Below, in pieces: positions 51,590 to 62,407 of a stretch of 64,000 nt of DNA. Positions within the stretch are counted from its first letter, which is position 1. Each line of letters opens with the position of its first letter. Position numbers and translations under genes: made by a program. The notes beneath the pieces were generated by a model that was not told where the DNA came from, did no database searches, and saw only the letters and a program-made list of their open reading frames with translations. The stretch is from Lentilactobacillus sp. SPB1-3 (lineage in GTDB: Bacteria > Bacillota > Bacilli > Lactobacillales > Lactobacillaceae), in assembly GCF_026913205.2 (NCBI RefSeq), contig NZ_CP168151.1, positions 1,798,001 to 1,862,000 on the forward strand, read 5' to 3'.

Positions 51590-52420
51590 ATGACTAACAT
51601 CAAAATTGTGACAGATTCTGCAGCTTCTCTGTCTCCATCAACTATCAAGGATTTGGACATAACAATTATTGATCTGCCAATTTTTATTAACGGTAATCTG
51701 TATGGTTCTGTTAATAATATCCCTAGTGATAAATTTTTACATTTATTAGGTCACTGTACCACAACACCAACCATCGGACCCGCCAACGTCAAAGACCTGA
51801 CCAATTTATATGATGAGCTTGGAAGAGATGGTAGTCAAATAATCTCAATTCATCTTAGTAGTTCACTCACATCAACATTTAAAACCGCTCAGGTGGCAGC
51901 TAAGGCATCTAAAAGCTATGTCTCGGTTCTGGATAGCCGAGCGACTTCAAGTGGCTTAGCCTATCAGGTAACGAAATTTGCTGACTATATTAAATTACAC
52001 TATCCCATAGATAAAATCATTAATTTATTAAATAATCTTCGTCAACGGACTCGAACATATTTTTCCGTGGCCAACAATAATCAGTTGATCAACCAACAAT
52101 TAATTAGTAAGTTCCGAGGTAAAATTGAACAGAGATTCAAAACCTCATATATTTATCAATTTACCAACAATAATTTTGATTTAATGATGCGCAGTCGATC
52201 AGTCGACAAATTTTGGGACAACCAAATTCAAAAAATGCACAACGAAAATATCGTCAAACTATCAGTACTTCACGCTGGAAATTCGCAATGGGCCAGCGTG
52301 ATTCAAGATGTTTTAGCAACCGAATTTCCATTCATTAATATCGAAATTCATGTCACAAAACCAGAAATGGCCTGCTTTATGGGCCTAGGAGCAACCGGAA
52401 TCACTTACTTGTTAGGATAA
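51590..52420 (+). CDS. DegV-family fatty-acid-binding protein
   Basis: The 276-residue protein has the two-domain EDD fold: IKIVTDSAASLSP at the N-terminus, the fatty acid headgroup motif TTPTIGPAN, SIHLSSSLTSTFKTA, and VLDSRATSSGLAY. The C-terminal domain is shorter and less typical but ends with GLGATGITYLLG. DegV/FakB proteins present fatty acids to FakA kinase for phospholipid synthesis. The ATG at 51590 has AGAGGTG upstream. Confidence 0.85.
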   Translation: MTNIKIVTDSAASLSPSTIKDLDITIIDLPIFINGNLYGSVNNIPSDKFLHLLGHCTTTPTIGPANVKDLTNLYDELGRDGSQIISIHLSSSLTSTFKTAQVAAKASKSYVSVLDSRATSSGLAYQVTKFADYIKLHYPIDKIINLLNNLRQRTRTYFSVANNNQLINQQLISKFRGKIEQRFKTSYIYQFTNNNFDLMMRSRSVDKFWDNQIQKMHNENIVKLSVLHAGNSQWASVIQDVLATEFPFINIEIHVTKPEMACFMGLGATGITYLLG

Positions 52421-52424
52421 AACA

Positions 52425-52466
52425 AAAAGCACCTCCAGACATTTTTTATGCCGGAGATGCTTTTTT
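52425..52466. terminator. Bidirectional terminator
   Basis: AAAAAGCA(C)CTCC / GGAG(A)TGCTTTTTT with an inner weak stem lies between the convergent DegV and MMPL genes. Confidence 0.82.
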
Positions 52467-52468
52467 AA

Positions 52469-55198
52469 TTATTCATCTGTACTCTTTTTGACATGTTTCT
52501 TGTTTAAATTAAACAGATTACCAAAGTAATTATCATAAGTTAATTTATTTAAGCTTGGTAACGATACTGGGATAATGATACCAATAATCACGATACCAAA
52601 TATCAAACCAATGGCAACTTGAATCATAGTTAAGACACCTGACATTGTTAGTGCAAGGCTACCGACAATGACTACTGACATTGCCAGCATAATCATTGTG
52701 CCAAGTTTACCAACAGAAGATACCATTTGATCTGCAGTAGCTGGTTGCTTAGCCTGACGATTGGTAATGAATACCGCTAAGGCGAAGTTCATTAAGAATG
52801 CAAACAATAAAATGAACAATGCTACAGGAGTTACTGAAGTTAGCTGACTTTGTTGTAAGAAACTGTGACTGAACCACTTGCTAAATCCAAGTGACATGAA
52901 GTAAGCAATGAGGCCAATATTGCCAACGTATGCAGCTTGTAGGATTGAAGCAGAAACTAGCATTGATAGGACAATTAAAATTCCTGCAAAAATCACTGTC
53001 ATTTTGACGAAGTTAGCCTTTGAAATTGTCTTAGCATTTGCCAATGTTGCGGGAACTCCACCAACTACCACTTGGGCATTCTTTAGAGTAGTTCCAGCAA
53101 AGTTGTTTTTCATTTGTGAGCTAATTTCATTTACATAATCCATAGCAGGTTTGCCGTTAGGATCATTCTTTAAAATTACGCTAATCTTAGCAGTTTTCTT
53201 GTCATCAGAAAGATAGCGTTTAATTGATTGGCGGAAAGTACTACTCTTCAAAACATCCTTTGGAATGTAGAATGTTTGGCCAGCAGGTGACTTAGCCATC
53301 TCGTTAAGGAAGTCTCGTGACTGTTTAATTTCCTTAGTTGAGCTCTTAACCTGTGTGCCATAACCCTGAATTTTTGATTGAAGGGCTGCTAATTCCATTC
53401 GGAATTGTGAAACGCTTTGAGTGGCACTATCTGTTTGACTAGTAATACCGTTCAATGCACTGTTGATCTTATCTTGTTGTGCCTGGTCAGCGGTTGCCCG
53501 TTGCAATGCTTCTTCAACCATGGCCCGTTGATAACGATTCATTCGTTTGTGGTTGCTTTGGCTTAATTCTGCTTGCACCTGATTAACAACTTCAGTTGGT
53601 GTCTCAGTCACATTATTAGCAGCGTTATAAGCTTGGATTTGGCTAACTCGATCAGCAATCGTTGTCACTGAACGGTCAGTTTTGGTCAATGGGCTCTTAC
53701 TGATTTTAGTTGTTTTAAGTCCCTTAGCCACACGATTCAATGAACTCATATTAGTGTCTAAGCTACCTGTCACAATTTGTAATTGCTCTTGCATATAAAG
53801 TTGTTGTAGTGGTTCGCCTTCAGGTTGAGTAACTGAATTAATAGCACTAACTTCTTTATTAGCAGTTAATTGATTTGAAACTCGATCAATTTCTCTAAGA
53901 TCAGCATCATTGTCTAATTTATGGTCAGCTTTAATGTACACAGTGATTGGTTCAGCAATTCCTGCAGGAAAGTGATTCTTGATGACCTTGTAACCATCTT
54001 TAGCAGATGATGATTTAGTTGATATTTCTATTGTAGGATCAAACGAAACTGGTCCCTTACTGTTAACAACAAATGGAATAGCAATCAAGATTGCTAAGAC
54101 CAAGGCTACCAGTGGATACTTGGCAGATTTGCCGGCTAAGAAATTCCAACTTCGGTTATAATCATGAGCTTTGAGATTGTTTGAAGGTAAAAACACCCTG
54201 TTGCCAAGCCAATAAGTAAAGAATGGCAAGAATGTTAATGTAGCAGCGAGCAAGATGATGATTCCGATACCTATACCAGCAAATGATTGGACCAATGAGT
54301 AGTTAACGAATCCTAATGAGCCAAACGCAATTGCCAGTACTCCAGCCGAAACTGCGGTCAACTGAGTAAATCTCTTTTGAACCGCAAGACTTGCTTCAAC
54401 GCCATCTTTACCAGCAACTAATTGGTTCTTAAAACTATTAAAGTAAAATAGTGCATAGCCTGTACCCAGTGTGGCAAGGACTAACATCAATCCTGCTTGA
54501 GTATCTCTTGAAATTGGTAAGCCATACTCTGAAGCTAAACTACCAATTGCCCAAAGAGAAACAATATAAGCAAAGGATGTGGTCAATACTGAGATCAGAG
54601 GAATAATTACTGAACGGAATACCACAAGTAGCAATAACAAAATAAAAATAGCGATAATAACTGTCGCTTTAACTAAGCCATTACGAGCTGCGTTATTTGT
54701 ATCTCTTTGAATGGTTTTAAAACTAGTAACGTATGTTCTCAATGAAACAGTTTTGACAGCTTTTTTAATTTGGTTATTCATGGTTTTAACCGGAATGGTT
54801 TTATCCACGTCCAAAATTACTAACTGAGTGGTTTGATCCTTAGCAATTAGTTGTTTCTGTGCTGATAGGCTGTCATTAGGCGTAACCATTGATTCAACGC
54901 CTAATTGCTTTTGAGATTTTTTTAATTTTGTAAGAGTGGTGCTCATGTTAATAGTTTGTTGAGAATTAAACTTACTACCTGAATTAAATACCACGACTAA
55001 TCGACGAGTGTTTTGCCCAGATTTATGAAATTCACTGCCAATGCGACTAGCTACCTTACTCGACATGGAGCTAGGTATCCGCGTGTCCCCTTTTTGATTT
55101 ACTAAGTTAGTGAATCTTGGCATAAAGCTAAAGCTCACGATAATCATGATTACCCAAGCAATAACTACCCCAATATATCTCTTGAAGTACTTATTCAT
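52469..55198 (-). CDS. MMPL/RND-family transporter
   Basis: The 909-residue protein has about 12 helices in two blocks. One helix is followed by a large extracellular loop, then five helices around residues 170-370. This pattern repeats, with a second loop of about 300 residues and helices at the C-terminus. The second loop is helical, with Gln-rich stretches. Such proteins export lipids or glycolipids, or drugs, using the proton gradient. AAGGAG precedes the ATG at 55198. A 9-bp inverted repeat lies 50 bp upstream. Confidence 0.87.
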   Translation of the reverse strand: MNKYFKRYIGVVIAWVIMIIVSFSFMPRFTNLVNQKGDTRIPSSMSSKVASRIGSEFHKSGQNTRRLVVVFNSGSKFNSQQTINMSTTLTKLKKSQKQLGVESMVTPNDSLSAQKQLIAKDQTTQLVILDVDKTIPVKTMNNQIKKAVKTVSLRTYVTSFKTIQRDTNNAARNGLVKATVIIAIFILLLLLVVFRSVIIPLISVLTTSFAYIVSLWAIGSLASEYGLPISRDTQAGLMLVLATLGTGYALFYFNSFKNQLVAGKDGVEASLAVQKRFTQLTAVSAGVLAIAFGSLGFVNYSLVQSFAGIGIGIIILLAATLTFLPFFTYWLGNRVFLPSNNLKAHDYNRSWNFLAGKSAKYPLVALVLAILIAIPFVVNSKGPVSFDPTIEISTKSSSAKDGYKVIKNHFPAGIAEPITVYIKADHKLDNDADLREIDRVSNQLTANKEVSAINSVTQPEGEPLQQLYMQEQLQIVTGSLDTNMSSLNRVAKGLKTTKISKSPLTKTDRSVTTIADRVSQIQAYNAANNVTETPTEVVNQVQAELSQSNHKRMNRYQRAMVEEALQRATADQAQQDKINSALNGITSQTDSATQSVSQFRMELAALQSKIQGYGTQVKSSTKEIKQSRDFLNEMAKSPAGQTFYIPKDVLKSSTFRQSIKRYLSDDKKTAKISVILKNDPNGKPAMDYVNEISSQMKNNFAGTTLKNAQVVVGGVPATLANAKTISKANFVKMTVIFAGILIVLSMLVSASILQAAYVGNIGLIAYFMSLGFSKWFSHSFLQQSQLTSVTPVALFILLFAFLMNFALAVFITNRQAKQPATADQMVSSVGKLGTMIMLAMSVVIVGSLALTMSGVLTMIQVAIGLIFGIVIIGIIIPVSLPSLNKLTYDNYFGNLFNLNKKHVKKSTDE

Positions 55199-55247
55199 AT
55201 TTCTTCTCCTTAAATAATTGCTACAAAAATTGCCTTTAAAGTAATAA

Positions 55248-55278
55248 ATGCCAATCATTAACTGGCAACGATTGGCAT
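55248..55278. promoter_or_regulatory. Operator-like inverted repeat before the MMPL gene
   Basis: Perfect arms ATGCCAATC / GATTGGCAT separated by 13 bp lie in the promoter region of the transporter. A partner regulator would be expected, but none is adjacent apart from a LacI protein. Confidence 0.5.
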
Positions 55279-55449
55279 AATTTTTATGAAACGTATTTAA
55301 ATTAATGTTAATAATACTGCCTAAATACCAGCAGTTTATGAAAACAAACCATTAATCCACGTAAAATTACTTCTCTAACACAAATTATAATTGAGATTGG
55401 CAATAAGTCAATCTGATATTAATTAAGTTACTACTAATAGAAGCGTGAT

Positions 55450-56457
<1,008 letters not shown>

Positions 56458-56605
56458 TCATTATTTTACTAAAATAAATATATTTTGTTTACTCAATTAA
56501 GTCAAGTTTTTGTAGTACTTATAAGTATTTCGCTCTAGTAAAATCATTGACTAACCAGAAGTGAATTTCTATAATTAAGCTAATACTAATTAGGAGGCCG
56601 TACTC

Positions 56606-58348
56606 GTGAATGATTACGAAGCTCTATATAAGAAATGGATTGAACAACCTAACTTACCAGAAAATTTAATCAATGATTTAAAAACTTTAAAAAACGATGA
56701 CACTAAACGTGAAGATGCCTTTGCAACCCCACTATCTTTTGGGACTGCTGGAATGCGTGGGCTTCTGGGTGCCGGAATCAACCGAATGAACATTTATACA
56801 GTTCGACAGGCAACCGAAGGGCTAGCTGCTTTTATGGACACATTGGATGAGGCCACTCGTAACCGAGGAGTCGCTATCAGCTTTGATTCACGCTACCATT
56901 CAACTGAATTTGCTCACGAGGCCGCTCGAGTACTTGGCGCCCACAATATCAAATCATTTGTTTTTGATGATATGCGCCCAACACCTGAATTATCATTTGC
57001 CGTCCGCCATCTCAATACTTATGCTGGCATTATGATTACTGCTAGTCATAATCCAAAGCAATATAACGGTTTTAAAATTTACGGAGAAGACGGTGGTCAA
57101 ATGCCGCCAAAGGAATCTGATTTGATTACTTCATATATTCGTAAGGCTGATGATGTGTTTGCAATCAAAGCCACTCCAGAGCAAGACCTTCGCGAACAAC
57201 ACATTATGACTTTGATCGGTGAAGAAGTGGATGTAGCTTACCTTGACCAAGTGAAGACAGTCAACATCGATTCTGAACTTGTAAAAACAACTGGTAAAAC
57301 CATGAAGTTTGTCTACACCCCACTTCACGGAACTGGTCGTGTAATTGCTCGCCGTGCCTTAGAAGCTGCTGGTTTTAGTAACTATTCCGTTGTGCCAGAG
57401 CAAACTATTGCTGACCCTGAATTTTCAACCGTGCCATTTCCTAATCCAGAGTTTCCACAAGCCTTTGACCTAGCTAAGCAACTTGGTAAGAAGGTCAACG
57501 CCGATGTACTCATTGCAACCGATCCAGATGCCGATCGTCTAGGTGCTGCTGTGCGTTTGCCAAATGGTGATTACCAATTACTTACTGGAAACCAAATTGC
57601 TAGTGTCTTATTGAATTATATTTTGACTGCTAAGCAAAACTCTAACACCTTACCTGTTGATGGCCGGGTCGTTAAATCAATTGTTTCTACTGAGTTAGCA
57701 ACCAAAATCGCCTCTTCATTTGGTGTTGAAACTAAGAGTGTGCTAACAGGATTCAAGTTTATTGCAGAAGAAATTCATAAATACGAAACTAATCATAACC
57801 ACACTTTCTTATTTGGTTTTGAAGAAAGTTTTGGTTATTTAATCAAGCCATTCGTTCGTGATAAAGATGCCATTCAAACAGTTTTATTACTTGCTGAAGT
57901 TGCCGCATACTACAAGAGCCAGGGAAAAACTCTTTATGATGGTGTTCAAGAAATGTATCGCAAGTATGGCTACTTTACTGAAAAAACTATTGCCAAAGAA
58001 TTTGATGGCCTTGACGGTAAACAAAAGATGGCCCACATTATGGACCAATTAAGAAATGAACCGATTACTGAATTAGCTGGTCATAAAGTTATCCGCCACG
58101 CTGACTATTCAACTGCCACTCAGACTGAAGCAGATGGTTCAACTACTCAAATTGATTTACCAAAATCAAATGTTCTCAAATACTGGTTTGATGACGAAAC
58201 ATGGTTAGCGGTTCGCCCATCAGGTACAGAACCTAAGATTAAATTTTATCTAGGCTTCGTTGATACCAGTGAACAAGCAGTAACAACAAAACTAGATGAA
58301 TTTGAACAACAACTAGATCTTAAAATTAATGACTTAATTAAAGATTAA
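56606..58348 (+). CDS. pgcA: Alpha-phosphoglucomutase/phosphomannomutase
   Basis: The 580-residue phosphohexomutase interconverts glucose 1-phosphate and glucose 6-phosphate, feeding cell-wall and exopolysaccharide precursors. The phosphoserine loop is TASHNPKQYNG, the Mg site DPDADRLG, the sugar-binding loop GFEESFGYL, and the phosphate-binding loop RPSGTEPK. The length fits the PgcA type. It starts at GTG 56606 with AGGAGG upstream. Confidence 0.93.
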   Translation: MNDYEALYKKWIEQPNLPENLINDLKTLKNDDTKREDAFATPLSFGTAGMRGLLGAGINRMNIYTVRQATEGLAAFMDTLDEATRNRGVAISFDSRYHSTEFAHEAARVLGAHNIKSFVFDDMRPTPELSFAVRHLNTYAGIMITASHNPKQYNGFKIYGEDGGQMPPKESDLITSYIRKADDVFAIKATPEQDLREQHIMTLIGEEVDVAYLDQVKTVNIDSELVKTTGKTMKFVYTPLHGTGRVIARRALEAAGFSNYSVVPEQTIADPEFSTVPFPNPEFPQAFDLAKQLGKKVNADVLIATDPDADRLGAAVRLPNGDYQLLTGNQIASVLLNYILTAKQNSNTLPVDGRVVKSIVSTELATKIASSFGVETKSVLTGFKFIAEEIHKYETNHNHTFLFGFEESFGYLIKPFVRDKDAIQTVLLLAEVAAYYKSQGKTLYDGVQEMYRKYGYFTEKTIAKEFDGLDGKQKMAHIMDQLRNEPITELAGHKVIRHADYSTATQTEADGSTTQIDLPKSNVLKYWFDDETWLAVRPSGTEPKIKFYLGFVDTSEQAVTTKLDEFEQQLDLKINDLIKD

Positions 58349-58351
58349 AAA

Positions 58352-58388
58352 TAAAAGCCCATAATTCTATTCAGAGTTATGGGTTTTA
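58352..58388 (+). terminator. pgcA terminator
   Basis: AAAGCCCATAA(TT)CT / AG(AG)TTATGGGTTTT forms a stem with a small internal loop, followed by T residues. Confidence 0.8.
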
Positions 58389-58522
58389 TCTTTCATAAAA
58401 ACTATGACAAGAGCAGTCAAACAAATAATTTAAAGTTAAGTTATTTCTCAGATTTCATCTTATCAAAAGTATCGTGATAAAATAAACCTAACACTAAGAC
58501 TTATTCGTCTGGAGGGATTCGT

Positions 58523-59863
58523 ATGGAAAACAAACAAGTCGATGTAATTATCATCGGTGCTGGTCCTGGTGGATTGGCCGCCGCATATCAGCTTGCTAAT
58601 ACTAAATCAGTTTTGGTAATTGAAAATGATTTATGGGGTGGTACATGTCCAAACCGTGGTTGTGATCCAAAGAAAATGTTGTATAGTGTCGTTCATACAA
58701 AGCAACAGGCAGCTGACCTAGCATCCGTTGGTTTACAGAGTGATTCAAAAATCGACTGGGAATCCATGATGGCCTTCAAGACAAGCTATACGGAAAAAGT
58801 TCCTTCTGGAACCCTGGATGGTCTTAAATCGACAAAAATTCTGACGGAACATGGTCAGGCTAAATTTATCGACCAAGATACGATCATGGTTAATGAAACG
58901 AACTACCAGGCAAAGAAAATTATCATTGCTACCGGTCTTCACCCTGTAACGCCTGAAATACCTGGAAGTGAGTACATTCACACCAGTACTGATTTCTTGA
59001 GTATGCCTCACTTACCTGAAAAAATCGCCTTTTTAGGTGGTGGCTTCGTGGGTATTGAATTGGCAAACATTGCCGCAGAATCTGGAGCAGAAGTCCATTT
59101 GATTCAACACAACCACCAGATTCTTAAGGCATATCCTGAAGAATTAACAGAGCAGCTGGTCGATTCAATGACTAAGCACGGGGTTAACTTCCATTTCGAT
59201 ACAGAAATTAGTAGTATCCAGGAAAAGGCCGATGGTAATTATGAATTAACCGGAAACAACGATTTCAACCTTGAAGTTGATGAGGTGTTTACTTCAATGG
59301 GCCGCCAACCTGAACTAGATTCACTGAACCTTGAAATTCCTGGAGTTACCTTTGATAAACGCGGTATTCAAGTCAATGCTTTCATGGAAACTGCCAATTC
59401 TAACGTATATGCAATTGGTGACGTGGCTAATAAGTCGATACCAAAACTTACTCCTGTTGCGTCATTTGAAGGAGCTTATGTTGCCGACCGAATTCTTAGC
59501 CAATCAGACGAACCGATTGATTATCCAGCTATTCCTCAAGTTGTCTATTCTTCACTCCAACTCGCTAGAACCGGAGTAACACCACAGGAGGCTCATGATA
59601 ATCCTGATATGTATGTCGTCAAGACTGCTAAAGCTGGTAGCTGGTACACATTTAATCGAATCCAAGATTCTAACGCTGTCATAGTTACAGTTTTGGACAA
59701 AAAAAACAACACCATCGTCGGAGCGACAGTATTGTCGAAGATTGCTGATGAAATTATCAATTATCTAACTTTCGAAATTAATCAGAGAGCCGATAAGCAA
59801 GCAGTGGATAAACAAATTTTAGCTTATCCTACCCCTGCCTCTGATCTAACATATTACCTTTGA
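58523..59863 (+). CDS. Glutathione-reductase-family flavoprotein with altered C-terminus
   Basis: The 446-residue protein has FAD-binding GAGPGGLAAAYQLA, the redox-active disulfide GGTCPNRGCDPKK, NAD(P)-binding GGGFVGIELANIAAESG and the second FAD motif AIGDVA. It belongs to the group I disulfide reductases. The C-terminal dimer domain normally supplies HPTxxE; here it reads AYPTPASD, so the catalytic His is Tyr and the Glu is not in place. A substrate other than glutathione, or a different acid catalyst, is likely. GGAGGG precedes the ATG. Its end overlaps the convergent osmolyte ATPase gene by 10 bp. Confidence 0.87.
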   Translation: MENKQVDVIIIGAGPGGLAAAYQLANTKSVLVIENDLWGGTCPNRGCDPKKMLYSVVHTKQQAADLASVGLQSDSKIDWESMMAFKTSYTEKVPSGTLDGLKSTKILTEHGQAKFIDQDTIMVNETNYQAKKIIIATGLHPVTPEIPGSEYIHTSTDFLSMPHLPEKIAFLGGGFVGIELANIAAESGAEVHLIQHNHQILKAYPEELTEQLVDSMTKHGVNFHFDTEISSIQEKADGNYELTGNNDFNLEVDEVFTSMGRQPELDSLNLEIPGVTFDKRGIQVNAFMETANSNVYAIGDVANKSIPKLTPVASFEGAYVADRILSQSDEPIDYPAIPQVVYSSLQLARTGVTPQEAHDNPDMYVVKTAKAGSWYTFNRIQDSNAVIVTVLDKKNNTIVGATVLSKIADEIINYLTFEINQRADKQAVDKQILAYPTPASDLTYYL

Positions 59864-60825
59864 TACTCACGGAAGTCGTTCATGCTTCTTAACAAGTCAG
59901 CTTGATTGAGATAGCCCACTGAACCATCTTCGGAATCAATTTCAACTTCACCAACTTCATTGATAATATCTAATACATCACCCACCGTAGCGGTTTCCTT
60001 AATCTTAGGCACTGCAACGGTGGTTTTTTTAGTATCTGTAAGATAACCCAGGAGCTTAAGCTTACTTAGATAAACTCCATAAATGTCATATGCTAACGAG
60101 TTAGCAAACATTTGCGAAACAAAATCATTGGCTGGTGAATTAACCACTTCATCAGGGGTGCCAACCTGCTCAAGATTACCCTCTTGCATGACTGCGATTC
60201 GATCCCCTAATTCTAGGGCTTCATCCATGTCATGGGTAACGAAAACAATCGTACTATTAGTGTTTTCATGAATTCGTTTAACTAGGCTACGTAACTGTCT
60301 CCTGGCAATTGGATCAAGTGCACTAAAGGGTTCGTCCATCAATATTAATTGTGGGTTAGCCGCAAATGCTCGTAAAATACCGATCCTTTGTTGCTCACCA
60401 CCGGAAAGTTCTTTAGGATACTTAGACAAATATTGTTTAGGATCCATATCAACTTCTTGTAATAATTCTTCAGCCAGCGAATTAGCAGTCTTATTGGACT
60501 GACCACGCATTTCAGGAATCAACGTAACGTTTTGTTGGACCGTCATATTTGGAAACAATGCACTACCCTGTAAAACATAACCGATCGACATTCGTAATTC
60601 TCGTAAATTATATTCCATGCTACTTTTGCCCCGGAGCTGAATTTCTCCAGACGATGGATCAATTAAACGGTTAATCATTCTTAAAGTCGTGGTTTTTCCA
60701 CTACCTGAAGCACCAACCAAAACAAAAAACTCTCCTTTGTTAACTTGGAAGGAAACATCATTAACGCTTATCTGGTCATCGAATCGCTTAGTAACATGAT
60801 TAAATTTTAGAATTGGTTCTGCCAT
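59854..60825 (-). CDS. Osmoprotectant ABC transporter ATPase (OpuCA-like)
   Basis: The 323-residue ATPase has Walker A GASGSGKTT, signature LSGGEQQRIGI, Walker B LILMDEPFSALD and the switch His in FVTHDMDEAL. The last ~60 residues are a CBS-like region (TATVGDVLDIINEVGEVEIDSEDGSVGYL), as in OpuCA, where CBS domains sense ionic strength. It energises uptake of betaine, carnitine or choline. It is the second gene, starting 2 bp after the permease/binding fusion gene. Confidence 0.9.
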   Translation of the reverse strand: MAEPILKFNHVTKRFDDQISVNDVSFQVNKGEFFVLVGASGSGKTTTLRMINRLIDPSSGEIQLRGKSSMEYNLRELRMSIGYVLQGSALFPNMTVQQNVTLIPEMRGQSNKTANSLAEELLQEVDMDPKQYLSKYPKELSGGEQQRIGILRAFAANPQLILMDEPFSALDPIARRQLRSLVKRIHENTNSTIVFVTHDMDEALELGDRIAVMQEGNLEQVGTPDEVVNSPANDFVSQMFANSLAYDIYGVYLSKLKLLGYLTDTKKTTVAVPKIKETATVGDVLDIINEVGEVEIDSEDGSVGYLNQADLLRSMNDFREYQR

Positions 60826-60827
60826 GA

Positions 60828-62354
60828 TTACTTCCCTCCAATCAAGTGTTGAGACACCAGGTAATTCTTTGCAACAGTTGCGGCTGAGCGCTTTTGAACG
60901 TTAACCTCGTAATTCATTTGTTGCATATCTTTTTCGCTAATTTTGCCAGCTAATTTATTCAACGCCTTAATGATCTTAGGGTTATTCTTAGCAAAGCTGT
61001 CTTTCATTAAAGGTGCGCCTTGATAAATTGGGAATAATTGTTTATTATCGCGAAGCGCAACCAAGTGATATTGCCTAATTTGTGAATCAGTTGAATATCC
61101 GTCAGCGATGTTGACAGCCCCTTTATTGAGAGCTTCATAACGCAAATCAGGATCCATCGACTGATACTTCATCTTCAAGCCATAAAGCTTCTTGATTCCT
61201 CGATACCCATCTTCACGATCAATGAATTCCAAATCAAAGCCAGCATTTAGTTTATTACTAATGCGGCGAAGATCAGAAATGGTCTTTAGGTGATATTTAG
61301 CCGCGAAGCTTTTCTTAACCACCAAAGCGTAGGTGTTGTTGTACTTCATTGGTTTGGCAAAGTTCATTCCAAATTGAGATTTAAGATCATTTTTAGCAGT
61401 GCGATAAATTTGTGGCGCATTCATATCTTGAACCGGTCGATTTTCCTTTACCAATCCCTGCAAAACTGTCCCAGTAAATTCAGGGTACATCGTAATTTGA
61501 TTAGATTTAAGAGCATTAAATAAGAAACTGGTTTGACCAAAATCAGGTTTTAAAGTGACCTGAACTTTTGGATCACTATTTTGAATTAAATCTCGGTACA
61601 TATTAATTAATATTTCAGGTTCAGAACCCATCTTTCCAGCAATGGTAATGTTCGGTTCATTTTTTTGTAACCCTTGATAAGTTTCAAATCCAGCAATCCC
61701 GACTACTAGTACGCCAAGCGATATTAGCATAGTTCGCAATCTCACCCGCTGGAGCAATTGAATTAGGCCACTAAATATTACAGCAACTAACGCAGACGCA
61801 ATAGCACCAATTAAAATCAGTGAATTATCGTTTCGACTAATTCCCAGTAAAATAAATGTTCCCAGACCACCGGAGCCGATCAATGCGGCTAAAGTAGCGG
61901 TCCCGACAATTAGAACCATGGCTTGACGAACCCCGGTTAAAATAACTGGCATGGCAATTGGCAATTCAAATCGTCTTAGTTTTTCCCAACGGGTCATCCC
62001 AAATGCATCAGCCGCCTCTTCAAGTAAGCTATCAATTGAGGAAAGGCCAACGAATGTATTCTGAAAAATTGGAAAAATAGCATAAGTTACCAATGCGATA
62101 ATCGCTGGAACCTGGCCAATGCCCACGAACGGAATTAACAATCCCAAAAGGGCTAGGGACGGAATCGTTTGTAAAATTCCGGCTATCTGGTTTAATAGTT
62201 CCGCGATTCTTTTATGTTTTTGAACTGAAATGGCTAACGGGACTGCAATGATAATTGCAATCAACAATGAAACGACAGATAACCAGATGTGTTGGCCGGT
62301 TGCTTGCCATAAATCGCTGCCACGTTCAGACAAGGTCTTTAATAAAGTACTCAT
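60828..62354 (-). CDS. Osmoprotectant ABC transporter permease/binding-protein fusion
   Basis: The 508-residue protein joins a permease (residues ~1-210, five to six helices with the EAA-like EEAADAFGMTRWEKLRRFELP) to a C-terminal OpuAC/OpuCC-type binding domain (about 235-508). The latter follows a further hydrophobic anchor and begins NITIAGKMGSEPEILINMY. Such fusions are common in lactic acid bacteria. The ligand is a quaternary ammonium osmolyte by family. AAGGAG precedes the ATG. Only 53 bp, mostly a terminator, separate it from the phosphatase gene upstream. Confidence 0.92.
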   Translation of the reverse strand: MSTLLKTLSERGSDLWQATGQHIWLSVVSLLIAIIIAVPLAISVQKHKRIAELLNQIAGILQTIPSLALLGLLIPFVGIGQVPAIIALVTYAIFPIFQNTFVGLSSIDSLLEEAADAFGMTRWEKLRRFELPIAMPVILTGVRQAMVLIVGTATLAALIGSGGLGTFILLGISRNDNSLILIGAIASALVAVIFSGLIQLLQRVRLRTMLISLGVLVVGIAGFETYQGLQKNEPNITIAGKMGSEPEILINMYRDLIQNSDPKVQVTLKPDFGQTSFLFNALKSNQITMYPEFTGTVLQGLVKENRPVQDMNAPQIYRTAKNDLKSQFGMNFAKPMKYNNTYALVVKKSFAAKYHLKTISDLRRISNKLNAGFDLEFIDREDGYRGIKKLYGLKMKYQSMDPDLRYEALNKGAVNIADGYSTDSQIRQYHLVALRDNKQLFPIYQGAPLMKDSFAKNNPKIIKALNKLAGKISEKDMQQMNYEVNVQKRSAATVAKNYLVSQHLIGGK

Positions 62355-62376
62355 CTTGTGTCACTCCTTAAAAATA

Positions 62377-62402
62377 AAAAAACCAGATTGACTGGCTTTT
62401 TT
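62377..62402 (-). terminator. Terminator between the phosphatase and osmolyte transporter genes
   Basis: On the minus strand AAAAAGCCAG / CTGGTTTTTTT with a 5-base loop ends about 22 bases before the transporter ATG. It leaves no room for a promoter on its downstream side. Confidence 0.82.
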
Positions 62403-62407
62403 CTCGG

